16,851 nt of DNA from CAJQND01 sp051010055 (lineage in GTDB: Bacteria; Pseudomonadota; Alphaproteobacteria; Rhizobiales; CAJQND01), in NCBI GenBank assembly GCA_051010055.1, contig JBPCVY010000125.1, positions 1 to 16,851 on the forward strand. The letters run 5' to 3'. How positions within the stretch are numbered: position 1 is the stretch's first letter; each line of letters opens with the position of its first letter. Positions 1-8,421 of the stretch are shown here, piece after piece. The notes below the pieces were generated by a model. The model was given only the letters and a program-made list of their open reading frames with translations, had not been told where the DNA came from and did not search any database. The position numbers and the translations under genes were made by a program.

Positions 1-29
1 ACGACAACGAGCCAAAGTCGACCTTCTAG
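1..29 (+). CDS. Possible 3' end of an upstream gene (partial)
   Basis: An open frame enters from the left edge and ends at TAG 27-29; its last visible residues read DNEPKSTF. The stop lies 15 nt before the ABC ATPase start, which would suit the last codons of an operon gene. In importers of this family the gene before the ATPase usually encodes the BMP-type lipoprotein that binds the substrate, so that is the natural guess. Eight codons are too few to identify a protein, and this could be chance. Confidence 0.25.
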
Positions 30-44
30 GCGGCTTTCCGCTCC

Positions 45-1580
45 ATGCCGGTTCTTGAACTCAATGGCATCACCAAACGTTTTGGTGCGCTCACCGCCAA
101 CGACAACATTTCGTTGTCGCTGGCGCGTGGCGAAGTTTTGGCGCTTTTGGGTGAGAACGGCGCAGGCAAGACAACTTTGATGAACATCCTTTTCGGTCAC
201 TATGTGGCCGATGAGGGCTCTGTTGAAATAAACGGGGAAGGGTTGGCAAAAGGCTCCACCGAAGCGTCCATTTGCGCCGGGATTGGCATGGTGCACCAGC
301 ATTTCACCCTGGCGGACAATCTTACCGTTCTTGAAAACATCATGCTGGGTACGGAGAGCTTGTGGTCGTGGCGCCAGGATGTGGGTATGGCGCGGCGCAA
401 ACTCGCCGATATGTCTGCTCAGTTCGGTCTTGCGGTGGATCCCGATGCAATGGTTGGCGACTTGTCGGTTGGCGAGCGCCAAAGGGTGGAGATACTCAAG
501 GCGCTCTACCGTGATGCGCGCATTCTAATTCTTGATGAGCCAACAGCGGTGTTGACGCCGCAGGAAACAGCTTCCCTGTTCGAAACGCTAAAGCAACTCA
601 CCGCTGATGGCCTTTCGATTATTTTCATCTCTCACAAACTCCACGAAATTCTTGCAGTCAGCGACCGTGTTGCCGTTCTGCGCCGCGGGGCGATAGTTGG
701 AACAGTGGAGACCGCCAAGGCGGACCGCAATCTGCTTGCGGAAATGATGGTTGGAGAAAAGGTAACCCGGCCTAAGCTTAAACCAATGAAAGCGGGCGCG
801 CCGGTGCTTCAACTGTCGAATGTGGGCATTACCGGAGCTGACGGTGTGCCGTTATTGCGCGATGTCTCGCTCACCGTAAACGCCCACGAAATCGTTGGGA
901 TTGCCGGGGTTGCCGGGAATGGTCAGCGCGCGTTGGCCAGTTTACTGTCCGGCCTGACAATGCCCTCTGCCGGTGAAACGCTGTTATTTGGTGAGCAATT
1001 GCCGGCGGGCAGCCCATCCAAAATCGTTCACAAAGGGGTTGGGCGCATTCCGGAAGACCGCCATGCCCATGGGGTGGTGGGCGAAATGACCATATGGGAA
1101 AACCTTGTCAGCGAGGACTTGCACACCCCGGAAATTGCAAAATCTGGAATTTTCATCGATTCCACTGCCGCCCTGAACCGCGCAAACACGGCCATCGAAC
1201 GCTACGACATCCGCTGCGAAGGCTCGCAGCAACAGGTGCGCCTACTTTCCGGCGGCAATATGCAAAAGCTCATTCTTGCCCGGGCACTCTCACCGGAGCC
1301 TTCATTCATACTCGCCAACCAGCCCGTGCGCGGCCTTGATGAGGGCGCTATTGCTTTTGTTCAAACGCAGCTTCTGGATGCGCGAAAGCGGGGTGCAGGT
1401 ATTATTCTTATATCTGAGGATTTAGATGAATTATTAGCGTTAAGCGACAGAATTTGCGTTATTTTTCATGGAAATTTGTCTGAACCTTTTGCGTCGGGAA
1501 GCAAAACGGTACCTGAGATCGGGCTGATGATGGCCGGGCAGTTCTCCGCAGCTGAGGAGGCGCAAGTCCATGCAAATTGA
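45..1580 (+). CDS. Nucleoside-type ABC importer, fused two-domain ATPase
   Basis: 511-aa cytoplasmic ATPase with two fused nucleotide-binding domains, in the sugar/nucleoside (RbsA/YufO) class that powers import through two different permeases. The first domain has Walker A GENGAGKT (residues 36-43), signature LSVGERQ (140-146) and Walker B LILDEPTA (161-168). The second domain is degenerate: GVAGNGQ (288-294) replaces Walker A and lacks the lysine, the signature is LSGGNMQ (401-407), and ANQPVRGLD (424-432) stands where DEPT would be. This asymmetry is usual in the family and suggests one catalytic and one weak ATP site. The start is set by an in-frame TAG at 27-29; ATG 45 is the first start after it. 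The 3' end overlaps the next gene by 11 nt, so the two are probably translationally coupled. The exact substrate cannot be read from an ATPase. Confidence 0.93.
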   Translation: MPVLELNGITKRFGALTANDNISLSLARGEVLALLGENGAGKTTLMNILFGHYVADEGSVEINGEGLAKGSTEASICAGIGMVHQHFTLADNLTVLENIMLGTESLWSWRQDVGMARRKLADMSAQFGLAVDPDAMVGDLSVGERQRVEILKALYRDARILILDEPTAVLTPQETASLFETLKQLTADGLSIIFISHKLHEILAVSDRVAVLRRGAIVGTVETAKADRNLLAEMMVGEKVTRPKLKPMKAGAPVLQLSNVGITGADGVPLLRDVSLTVNAHEIVGIAGVAGNGQRALASLLSGLTMPSAGETLLFGEQLPAGSPSKIVHKGVGRIPEDRHAHGVVGEMTIWENLVSEDLHTPEIAKSGIFIDSTAALNRANTAIERYDIRCEGSQQQVRLLSGGNMQKLILARALSPEPSFILANQPVRGLDEGAIAFVQTQLLDARKRGAGIILISEDLDELLALSDRICVIFHGNLSEPFASGSKTVPEIGLMMAGQFSAAEEAQVHAN

Positions 1581-2619
1581 GCCCAGGCAATCGATATCAA
1601 TTGCACGCGCGGGATTTGCCACGATTGCCGCGATTTTCGCAGCATTGTTCCTGTGTTCCTTTTTGATTATGTGGACGGGAACCCCTGTTTTCTCCGCCTA
1701 CTTTTTATTGTTCAAAGGCGCGTTCGGCTCCGCATTTGCACTGAACGAGACGCTGACGCGCTCAATCCCGCTCATATTCACCGGGCTAGCCGTTGCGGTG
1801 GCATTCCGTTCGAAATTTTACAATATCGGGGCAGAAGGCCAGCTTTATGCAGGCGCAATGGCGGCAACATTCTTCGGCACGGGCATGGTGCATCTGCCAC
1901 CGTTTTTGATGGTGCCGTTTTTGATGATTTGCGGAGCGTTGGCCGGTGGTGCGCTGCTTATTGTGCCGGTGCTTTTGAAAACACGGCTCAAGGTGGATGA
2001 GGTGGTGACCACCTTATTGTTGAACTTCGTTGTGATTTTGCTGGTGAGCTATCTCATTGAAGGCCCGTGGAAAGACCCGATGGCGCTGGGCTGGCCACAG
2101 GCGGCGTCAATTGTCGATGAGGGGGTGTTACCACCGCTTCTGGCAAAAGGCCGGCTGCATCTGGGTCTCATTTTTGCCCTTGCCGCAGCGCTTATCGTCT
2201 GGGTGATGATGAAATACACCGTGCTGGGTTATGAAATCAAAGCTGTTGGCTATAACGCGCGGGCTGCGGAGTTCTCCGGTATTCGCGTGAACCGTATCGT
2301 CATCTACACGGCATTGATATCTGGTGGATTGGCAGGGCTTGCAGGCGTCAGCGAGGTGGCAGGGCTCAAAGGCTATCTCACCCGCGACCTCTCCCCTGGT
2401 TTTGGCTATACGGGCATAGCGGTGGCCATGCTGGCGCAGCTGCACCCGATAGGTGTCATACCCGCAGCGTTGTTTCTATCGGCCGTTTATGTGGGCGCTG
2501 ATGCCATGAGCCGGGCGGTCAATATTCCCACCTACATCGCAGATGTGCTTGTCGGGGTATCGGTTCTCGCCATTTTGGTGAGCGTCATGCTCACCAACTA
2601 CAGGATCAGGTGGCGATGA
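1570..2619 (+). CDS. ABC importer permease, YufP/NupP-like
   Basis: 349-aa inner-membrane permease of the BPD_transp_2 class. It is very hydrophobic throughout, with roughly eight to ten membrane segments beginning near residue 12. The segment FRSKFYNIGAEGQLYAGA (from about residue 79) is the family's typical cytoplasmic region, and TYIADVLVG sits near the C-terminus. The ATG at 1570 lies inside the end of the ATPase gene and follows a strong Shine-Dalgarno, GAGGAGG at 1554-1560. The stop overlaps the start of the second permease. With its neighbour it should form the heterodimeric channel for a nucleoside or related ring compound. The family is clear; the transported molecule is inferred. 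Confidence 0.92.
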   Translation: MQIEPRQSISIARAGFATIAAIFAALFLCSFLIMWTGTPVFSAYFLLFKGAFGSAFALNETLTRSIPLIFTGLAVAVAFRSKFYNIGAEGQLYAGAMAATFFGTGMVHLPPFLMVPFLMICGALAGGALLIVPVLLKTRLKVDEVVTTLLLNFVVILLVSYLIEGPWKDPMALGWPQAASIVDEGVLPPLLAKGRLHLGLIFALAAALIVWVMMKYTVLGYEIKAVGYNARAAEFSGIRVNRIVIYTALISGGLAGLAGVSEVAGLKGYLTRDLSPGFGYTGIAVAMLAQLHPIGVIPAALFLSAVYVGADAMSRAVNIPTYIADVLVGVSVLAILVSVMLTNYRIRWR

Positions 2620-3566
2620 TGGGCGATATTCTTGAAATCATCATGAATGTGGGCTTTTGGGCGGCGACTATTCGCATTGTCAGTCCGCTCATTTTCGGCA
2701 CTTTGGGCGAGCTCATTTGCGAGCGGGCAGGGGTACTCAATCTGGGCATTGAAGGGATAATGACAGTTGGCGCCATGGCTGGCTGGATGTGGGTTTATCA
2801 AGGGGGCGATTTGTGGACGGGGGTGGTTTTTGCCGCCTTCATCGGCGCGCTGTTCGGTTTGCTCCATGCATCGTTCACCGTTTATCTTGGCGTTTCCCAG
2901 CATGTGACCGGTATTGGCATTACGCTTCTGGCATCATCGCTCAGCTATTTCGTCTACCGCATGTTGCTTCCGGCAGCCACGACACCGCCAAAAATTGAAC
3001 CGTTTCAGAATACGCCCATACCGGTTCTTTCTGATATTCCGATGATTGGCGAGGCGGTATTCAACCAATCACCGCTCACTTACTTGGCGCTGCTGAGCGT
3101 TCCTGTGGTCTGGTACGTTCTTTACCGCACGCCCGTTGGGCTTGCGGTGCGTATGGCCGGTGAAAACCCAATGGCTGTGGAGGCCCAGGGCATTGATGTT
3201 CTGGCTGTGCGGACAGGCGCAGTTGTTGTTGGCAGCGCGTTGATGGCAATCGGTGGTGCATTCATCACCATGTCGTGGTTCGATGCCTTCTATTTCGGCA
3301 TGATCAACGGGCGTGGCTGGATTTGCGTGGCGCTGGTAATTTTCGCTTCCTGGCGGCCGGGAAAGGCGCTTCTTGGCGCAATGCTGTTTGCCGGGCTTGA
3401 GGCTCTCCAGGTGCGGGCACAACAAAAGGCAGGGGCTGTCATTCCCTATCAATTCTTCCTCATGCTGCCCTATATCCTGTCAATTCTTGCTATGATTGTT
3501 ATGGCGCGGCGCGCCCGTTATCCCCACGCGCTGCTTGTGCCATTCCGGCGCGGTGAGCGCCACTAA
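2616..3566 (+). CDS. ABC importer permease, YufQ/NupQ-like
   Basis: About 316-aa inner-membrane permease, the second channel subunit. Its hallmark segment GTLGELICERAGVLNLGIEG lies near residues 30-50 and is the counterpart of the EGQ region in the first permease. Several hydrophobic segments follow, ending in a short basic tail (FRRGERH). Three in-frame starts compete: GTG 2610, ATG 2616 and ATG 2619. I chose ATG 2616 because it forms an ATGA overlap with the preceding stop (2617-2619) and has AGG at 2608-2610. ATG 2619 is nearly as likely, and homologs I recall begin close to it. The end lies 16 nt before the amidohydrolase start, consistent with one transcript. Confidence 0.92.
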   Translation: MMGDILEIIMNVGFWAATIRIVSPLIFGTLGELICERAGVLNLGIEGIMTVGAMAGWMWVYQGGDLWTGVVFAAFIGALFGLLHASFTVYLGVSQHVTGIGITLLASSLSYFVYRMLLPAATTPPKIEPFQNTPIPVLSDIPMIGEAVFNQSPLTYLALLSVPVVWYVLYRTPVGLAVRMAGENPMAVEAQGIDVLAVRTGAVVVGSALMAIGGAFITMSWFDAFYFGMINGRGWICVALVIFASWRPGKALLGAMLFAGLEALQVRAQQKAGAVIPYQFFLMLPYILSILAMIVMARRARYPHALLVPFRRGERH

Positions 3567-3582
3567 TCTGGATTTTTCGAAA

Positions 3583-4869
3583 ATGCTTGATCTGCTCATC
3601 AAAAATTGCACGTTGCCGGATGGACGCACCGGTCATGATATTGCGGTTAAGGACGGCAAGATTGCAGATATCGCGCCATCTGTTGCATGTGAATCGCGTG
3701 AGACAATCGATGCGGATGGAAACCTCGTAACGGCACCCTTTGTTGATCCGCACTTTCATCTCGATGCAGCGCTAAGCCTTGGCCTGCCGCGGCTCAACAA
3801 AAGCGGAACCCTCCTGGAAGGCATTGCCCTTTGGGGGGAACTGAAGCCGCTTTTGACCATCGAGGCGTTGAAGGAGCGCGCTAATGAACTCATCAGATGG
3901 TCGGTTGCGCGCGGGACTTTGGCAATCCGCTCCCATGTTGACACATCAGACGAGCGGCTTTTGGCTGTTGAGGCCTTGCTGGAGGTTAAAAAGGAAGTGG
4001 CACCCTGGCTGGATCTGCAGCTTGTGGCGTTTCCGCAGGATGGTTATTACCGCTCGCCCGGCGCTGTAGAGAACCTGAGGCGCGCCCTTGATATGGGCGT
4101 TGAGGTGGTGGGCGGTATTCCCCACTTCGAACGCACCATGAAAGATGGCCGCAAATCCGTGGTCGCCCTATGCGAACTTGCCGCTGAGCGCGGATTGCTC
4201 ATTGATATGCATTGCGATGAAACAGACGATCCTATGTCGCGCCACATTGAAACCCTCACAAATGAAACCCAGAGACTGGGTTTGCAGGGCCGGGTGGCTG
4301 GTTCTCACCTGACATCCATGCATTCCATGGACAATTACTATGTCTCCAAGCTTTTGCCGCTTATGGCGGAAGCAGAAGTCACGGCCATTCCCAATCCGCT
4401 TATCAATATCGTCATCCAGGGCCGGCACGATACCTATCCCAAGCGCCGCGGCATGACCCGCATCAAGGAAATGCGCCAGTTCGGCATCAATGTTGCCCTG
4501 GGCCACGACTGCGTTATGGACCCCTGGTACAGCCTTGGCAGCCACGACATGCTTGAGGTTGCCCATATGGCGGTCCATGTGGGGCATATGACCGGCATTG
4601 ATGAAATGAAGGAATTGTTCAATGCTGTGACGGTCAATTCTGCCAAAGTCATGCACCTGGACGGCTATGGGCTGGAAAAGGGCAAGAACGCGGACTTCGT
4701 TATCTTGCAGGCATCAGATGCGGTGGAAGCCATCAGGCTTAAGGCCCAGCGGCTATATGTGGTGCGGCGGGGGAACGTTATCAGCAAATCAGCGCCAATG
4801 ATGGCCAACCTTACCCTTGGCAACGAAAACTTTGCCGTGGATTTTCGAAGATCGCTACCCGATAGCTGA
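3583..4869 (+). CDS. CodA-like amidohydrolase (cytosine deaminase family)
   Basis: 428-aa metal-dependent hydrolase expected to deaminate cytosine or a related N-heterocycle in the cytoplasm. It keeps the CodA active-site residues in order: HFH at 57-59 (metal), Q152 in FPQDG (substrate), H210 and E213 in HCDE, H242 in SHL, and D309 in GHD, followed by DPWYSLG (313-319). Each sits four positions before its E. coli CodA counterpart (H61/H63, Q156, H214, E217, H246, D313). The residue after the catalytic Asp is Cys310, where E. coli has Asp314, so substrate preference may differ. An upstream in-frame start at 3496 would put 71 nt inside the permease gene and add 29 residues that do not resemble the family; ATG 3583 gives the expected MLDLLIKNC start. 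Position after a nucleoside-type importer supports a salvage or catabolic role. Isoguanine or another ring amine are alternative substrates. Confidence 0.85.
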   Translation: MLDLLIKNCTLPDGRTGHDIAVKDGKIADIAPSVACESRETIDADGNLVTAPFVDPHFHLDAALSLGLPRLNKSGTLLEGIALWGELKPLLTIEALKERANELIRWSVARGTLAIRSHVDTSDERLLAVEALLEVKKEVAPWLDLQLVAFPQDGYYRSPGAVENLRRALDMGVEVVGGIPHFERTMKDGRKSVVALCELAAERGLLIDMHCDETDDPMSRHIETLTNETQRLGLQGRVAGSHLTSMHSMDNYYVSKLLPLMAEAEVTAIPNPLINIVIQGRHDTYPKRRGMTRIKEMRQFGINVALGHDCVMDPWYSLGSHDMLEVAHMAVHVGHMTGIDEMKELFNAVTVNSAKVMHLDGYGLEKGKNADFVILQASDAVEAIRLKAQRLYVVRRGNVISKSAPMMANLTLGNENFAVDFRRSLPDS

Positions 4870-5556
4870 GGTAAAAATCCGGACAAGTTCACCGGATTTT
4901 TTGAGATCACGCACAAGGCCGTGCTTTGTTTCCGGAACGATGGTGATTTGAGCGCCGGTGCCGCTCAGGCGCTCGGCATGGATACAATCTAGCCGGCTGT
5001 CTGCTCCGGCATAAATTTCAGCATTCTCAAGGTTCAAATTCGCAATATCGAAAACATGTAGTCGCAACCCATGGCGCAGGTGCGTTTCTGACAACTGGCG
5101 GTACCAGCGGAAATCCCCATGGCGCAATCGGCGGGCAGGGCCAATAAAAGTTTGCGGCGCAAAGGCCAGAATTTTGTTTGCGCCTGCATGTGCTCCGAAA
5201 TAAAGGGCTGCAAATCCGCCCATGGAATTGCCGGCAAAAATAGTCTTGCGGTATCCGCCCATCAGGTCTTTCAGATACGAAGTAACATCAGCCATGGAGG
5301 CGCCCGCACCGCGCACGCCATCATGGTACCAGGTTTGGGCGTGATCGCGCAGATAGCCCCGCGTTACGGGAAAGCCAGATAAGAATTTTCTGAATTCAAA
5401 GGCCGGAATGCCAATGCCGTGCTTCAGTCCACCAAAGGTGATGATCAAAACATCACCGGTTCCTTCCATGAAGATGCCAGCATCGTCATCGCCCAGTTCA
5501 TCGAAGCTGATGCCTTCGGGAATATGGCTTCTCGGTTCTTTTGCGGAAGTACCCAT
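4855..5556 (-). CDS. Alpha/beta-hydrolase fold protein
   Basis: 233-aa predicted cytoplasmic hydrolase with no signal peptide. The nucleophile elbow is GNSMGG (109-114) with Ser111. FGG (41-43) may help form the oxyanion hole, and His212 in KHGLV is a likely catalytic histidine; the acid may be Asp186 or Asp190. This is enough for the fold but not for a substrate; an esterase or thioesterase is possible. The stop lies inside the last 15 bp of the convergent amidohydrolase gene. The start is 31 nt after the aldolase stop on the same strand, so the two are probably co-transcribed. No clear Shine-Dalgarno precedes ATG 5556 (bases before it read ATTCCTCTT), and the frame stays open a little further upstream without ATG, GTG or TTG, so the true start is uncertain. 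Confidence 0.75.
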   Translation of the reverse strand: MGTSAKEPRSHIPEGISFDELGDDDAGIFMEGTGDVLIITFGGLKHGIGIPAFEFRKFLSGFPVTRGYLRDHAQTWYHDGVRGAGASMADVTSYLKDLMGGYRKTIFAGNSMGGFAALYFGAHAGANKILAFAPQTFIGPARRLRHGDFRWYRQLSETHLRHGLRLHVFDIANLNLENAEIYAGADSRLDCIHAERLSGTGAQITIVPETKHGLVRDLKKSGELVRIFTSAIG

Positions 5557-5587
5557 AAGAGGAATTTGGCGGCGCAGCTTCTCAGCA

Positions 5588-6355
5588 TCAATCCCGAAAG
5601 GAGGGGTCTTCTTCGTCCAAGATGGCCTTCAACTCACCGAAATGATGCCGTGAGAAGGGGGCGTAGCTTTCAATTTCGCCGGCCACTTTGCGGGCAAGCT
5701 CATCGCTCATCACGCGCAATGGCTCGCCGGTCCATTTGGCCTTGATGTAGTTTTCAGCCGCGCGCTCGAAATAATACATCAGGTGGAATGCCTCAGCGAC
5801 AGTTTCGCCGATGACCAAAAGGCCATGATTGCCCATAATCATGATCTTCTTTTTCGGGTCCTCGAACATGGACGCACAGCGTTCACCTTCAGATTCAAAG
5901 GCCAGGCCACCAAACTCATTGTCGATGACATAGCGTTCGAAAAACATCGCGGTATTCTGATCGATCGGGGGCAGGGTACTGTCCTGCAAGCTCGCCAGAA
6001 CGGTTGCGTAGGTGGAATGGACATGAATTGCGCAGCGGGCATGGGGCACATTTCGGTGAAGCGGCGCATGCAGGCCCCAGGCGGTTGCATCTGGCGCATC
6101 CGGCCTGTCCAGGGTCTCAGGGTCATTTGCATCCAGCAACAGGAGATTACTTGCCTTGATACGCCGGAAATGCATGAGATTGGCGTTAATGAGGAACTGG
6201 GAACCGTCATCATTCACCGCCAGGCTAAAATGGTTGGCCACAGATTCATGGAAATCGAAGCGTTCGGTCCAGCGAAAAGCGCAGGCAAGGTCAACGCGCT
6301 CTTTATAGTGTTCTGGAACATTGCGGGGAAATGGTGTGGCGCTTGCGGTGGACAT
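5588..6355 (-). CDS. Class II aldolase/adducin-domain protein
   Basis: 255-aa protein filling most of one class II aldolase/adducin fold, a family of zinc-dependent aldolases and decarboxylases of sugar phosphates and related compounds. Visible metal-site features are HVH (111-113) in AIHVHSTYAT and His177 in GNHGLLV. The stretch before the histidine pair reads ATAWGLHAPLHR (90-101); the glutamate that acts as catalytic base in fuculose-phosphate aldolase is not evident there, so retro-aldol activity is doubtful and many relatives are of unknown function. ATG 6355 has a good Shine-Dalgarno (GGGAG about 9 nt upstream). It is the first gene of a two-gene unit with the hydrolase and is divergent from the CoA-transferase gene. 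Confidence 0.82.
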   Translation of the reverse strand: MSTASATPFPRNVPEHYKERVDLACAFRWTERFDFHESVANHFSLAVNDDGSQFLINANLMHFRRIKASNLLLLDANDPETLDRPDAPDATAWGLHAPLHRNVPHARCAIHVHSTYATVLASLQDSTLPPIDQNTAMFFERYVIDNEFGGLAFESEGERCASMFEDPKKKIMIMGNHGLLVIGETVAEAFHLMYYFERAAENYIKAKWTGEPLRVMSDELARKVAGEIESYAPFSRHHFGELKAILDEEDPSFRD

Positions 6356-6433
6356 GAGCTTTCTCCCAAGTAAAGCCTGAGCATTTCTTGGAATTTGCTC
6401 TTATCCGATCAAAAGCGCAAGGATGCAAAACGG

Positions 6434-6443
6434 TTACCGGTAA
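6434..6443. promoter_or_regulatory. Perfect palindrome TTACCGGTAA, possible operator
   Basis: A 10-bp perfect dyad in the 162-bp region between the divergent aldolase and CoA-transferase genes. Its core TTACCGGT recurs at 6531-6538, just inside the CoA-transferase gene. The placement suits a regulator controlling one or both units, but no regulator gene is in the window and the site is short. Confidence 0.3.
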
Positions 6444-6451
6444 AAAATATT

Positions 6452-6467
6452 TGGCAAGCCTTTGCCA
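6452..6467. promoter_or_regulatory. Perfect dyad TGGCAA-N4-TTGCCA, possible operator
   Basis: A 16-bp inverted repeat with perfect 6-bp arms and a 4-bp spacer, about 50 nt before the CoA-transferase start and 97 nt from the aldolase start. The spacing and symmetry resemble binding sites of dimeric repressors or activators. No convincing -35/-10 pair was found around it, so its role is inferred from position and symmetry only. Confidence 0.35.
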
Positions 6468-6517
6468 GCTGCTTCTGGAACTGCAATAAACATTCCCCAT
6501 CAATTTGCGAGGTGCTT

Positions 6518-7723
6518 ATGTCGGGACCACTTACCGGTGTAAAGATCATCGATTTGACGAGCATGGTATCCGGGCCATTGGCGACCATGACCCTTGCCGA
6601 CCAGGGAGCCGATGTTATCAAGATAGAAGCCCCGGCTGGCGATCATGCCCGTCATGTTTCCCGGGGGCAGGGCGGATTTTCCGCAGCCTTTCTCAACAAT
6701 AACCGGAACAAGCGCTCTGTTGTTCTGAACCTTAAGAAGGCCGAAGGGCTTGAGGCCCTGTTCCGGCTCGTTGAGGGGGTAGATGTTCTCATTCAAAATT
6801 TCAGGCCCGGCGTGGCTGAGCGTATCGGTGTCGGGGAAGATGCGGTGCGTTCGGTGAACCCGTCAATTGTGTATGTTTCCATATGCGGGTTCGGGTTTGA
6901 GGGCCCTTATGCCCAAAAACCGGTTTTTGACCCGCTTATCCAAGCTCTTTCCGGGCTCACAACCGTGCAGGCTGGCTCTGATGAAGACCGGCCAAGGCTT
7001 GTGCGGACCATATTGCCGGACAAACTCACCGGCATTCAGGGGGCGCAAGCCATAGCGGCGGCCCTTTTTGCCCGCGAGCGCACAGGTGAGGGCCAGCATG
7101 TGCGCCTTTCCATGCTCGATACCCTTGTTTCGTTCTTGTGGAGCTCGGATATGGGCGGGCACACATTTGTCGGTAACGAAATGACAGTTGAGAAAGCGCA
7201 GTCATTCATCGATCTTGTTTATGAAACCAAGGATGGCTTTGTTTCTATCGCCATTCAGCAAAACAAGGACTGGCAGGGCTTTGCGCGGGCTGTAGAAAGG
7301 CCCGAACTTGGCGAAGATGAGCGGTTTTTGACGCCAGCACTGCGCGAGAAATTCAAGAATGAGCGCATGGCGATCACGCAAGAGGAAGTAAGGCGCTTTG
7401 TGACTGCTGATATTCTCGAACGGTTAGAGGAACAAGATGTGCCATGCGCACCGGTTCTAACCCGCCGTGAAATGCGCGATCACCCGCAAGTTGCCGCCAA
7501 TAATGTGGTTATGGAAAGCGACCATCCGCAAGCCGGCAGGTTGCGCCAGGCAAGGCATCCGGCAGAATTTTCTCAAACTCCAGCCAAATTGCGTTTCGGT
7601 GCGCCGGTATTGGGGGAACACACCCATGAAATTCTGTCTGAGGCAGGGTTCTCTGAGGATGAGATTGAAACGCTTCTACAGAGTGAAGCGATATTCACGG
7701 CGCGTACCGCAGAAAGGGCCTGA
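6518..7723 (+). CDS. Family III CoA-transferase (CaiB/BaiF)
   Basis: 401-aa cytoplasmic enzyme that moves CoA between carboxylic acids; the acids used here are unknown. It begins with the typical MSGPLTGVKIIDLTSMVSGP, has ADVIKIEAP (31-39) near the CoA site, and carries Asp168 in ILPDKLTG, matching the catalytic aspartate of formyl-CoA transferase (Asp169). GEGQHVRLSMLD (190-201) is another family mark. Length is normal. ATG 6518 has GAGG at 6509-6512, five bases upstream; an in-frame start at 6395 would add 41 residues that do not resemble the family. The following GST gene starts 2 nt after the stop, so the two are coupled. The pairing suggests conversion of an imported acid or ester, but no substrate can be named. 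Confidence 0.9.
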   Translation: MSGPLTGVKIIDLTSMVSGPLATMTLADQGADVIKIEAPAGDHARHVSRGQGGFSAAFLNNNRNKRSVVLNLKKAEGLEALFRLVEGVDVLIQNFRPGVAERIGVGEDAVRSVNPSIVYVSICGFGFEGPYAQKPVFDPLIQALSGLTTVQAGSDEDRPRLVRTILPDKLTGIQGAQAIAAALFARERTGEGQHVRLSMLDTLVSFLWSSDMGGHTFVGNEMTVEKAQSFIDLVYETKDGFVSIAIQQNKDWQGFARAVERPELGEDERFLTPALREKFKNERMAITQEEVRRFVTADILERLEEQDVPCAPVLTRREMRDHPQVAANNVVMESDHPQAGRLRQARHPAEFSQTPAKLRFGAPVLGEHTHEILSEAGFSEDEIETLLQSEAIFTARTAERA

Positions 7724-7725
7724 CA

Positions 7726-8421
7726 GTGATTGAGTTTTTCTATGCGCCAACCCCCAATGGCTGGAAAGTGGCGATTATGCTGGAAGAGTGCGGGTTTGAT
7801 TATGAAACCCGGCTGTTGCGCCTGAGCGAAGGCGATCAGTTCAAGCCTGAATTCCTTGCCATCAGCCCAAACGCCAAAATGCCGGCAATTCTTGACCATG
7901 TTGTTGAGGGCGAGTCGGTTCCAGTGTTCGAATCCGGTGCAATATTGATTTATCTCGCCGAAAAAGCAGGGCGGTTCATGCCCACCGATCCCATGGGCAA
8001 GAAAGAAACCCTTGAATGGCTGTTCTGGCAAGTTGGCAACCAGGGCCCGCTTGCCGGCCAGCTTAGCCATTTCGTCAATTATGCCCCCGAGGGCCAGGAC
8101 TATTCCCGCGAGCGCTACGCCGGAGAGTATGACCGCAATCTTGCTGTGCTCGAGCGCCGGTTGGCCGGCAGGGACTATATTCTGGGCAAATATTCGATTG
8201 CCGATATGATTTGTTTTCCCTGGGCGTTTATCGCCAAATCGCTTGGTGCTTCGTTGGATGAGTTTCCAAATGTTGCCGCCTGGCGCCAGCGGATTAAGGA
8301 GCGCCCGGCTGTTATGCGGGCCATCGACCTCTACAAGGACAGGCAAAACCGCGGCCAGTCAAATGCCCAGAACAATGCAATTCTTTTTAATCAATCAGCT
8401 GAACATTTTAAAGTTAAGTGA
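7726..8421 (+). CDS. Glutathione S-transferase, Nu-class-like
   Basis: 231-aa cytosolic GST. The N-terminal thioredoxin-like half has YAPTPNGWKVAIMLEE (6-21), whose TPNG segment is typical of the bacterial YfcG/YghU (Nu) group, and the glutathione-contact motif ESGAILIYL near 67-75. The helical C-terminal half contains YSIADMICFPW. Nu-class members often show disulfide-bond reductase activity on glutathione disulfide, but a dehalogenase or isomerase role in the pathway of the CoA-transferase is also possible. The start is GTG 7726, 2 nt after the preceding TGA, with AAGGG at 7714-7718 as ribosome site. The tail ILFNQSAEHF is usual for the family. Confidence 0.88.
   Translation: MIEFFYAPTPNGWKVAIMLEECGFDYETRLLRLSEGDQFKPEFLAISPNAKMPAILDHVVEGESVPVFESGAILIYLAEKAGRFMPTDPMGKKETLEWLFWQVGNQGPLAGQLSHFVNYAPEGQDYSRERYAGEYDRNLAVLERRLAGRDYILGKYSIADMICFPWAFIAKSLGASLDEFPNVAAWRQRIKERPAVMRAIDLYKDRQNRGQSNAQNNAILFNQSAEHFKVK

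Noticed and set aside
5783..6373. 196-codon plus-strand frame opposite the aldolase gene
   Set aside because: It is the antisense shadow of the class II aldolase gene, whose minus-strand product has clear motifs and a good ribosome site.
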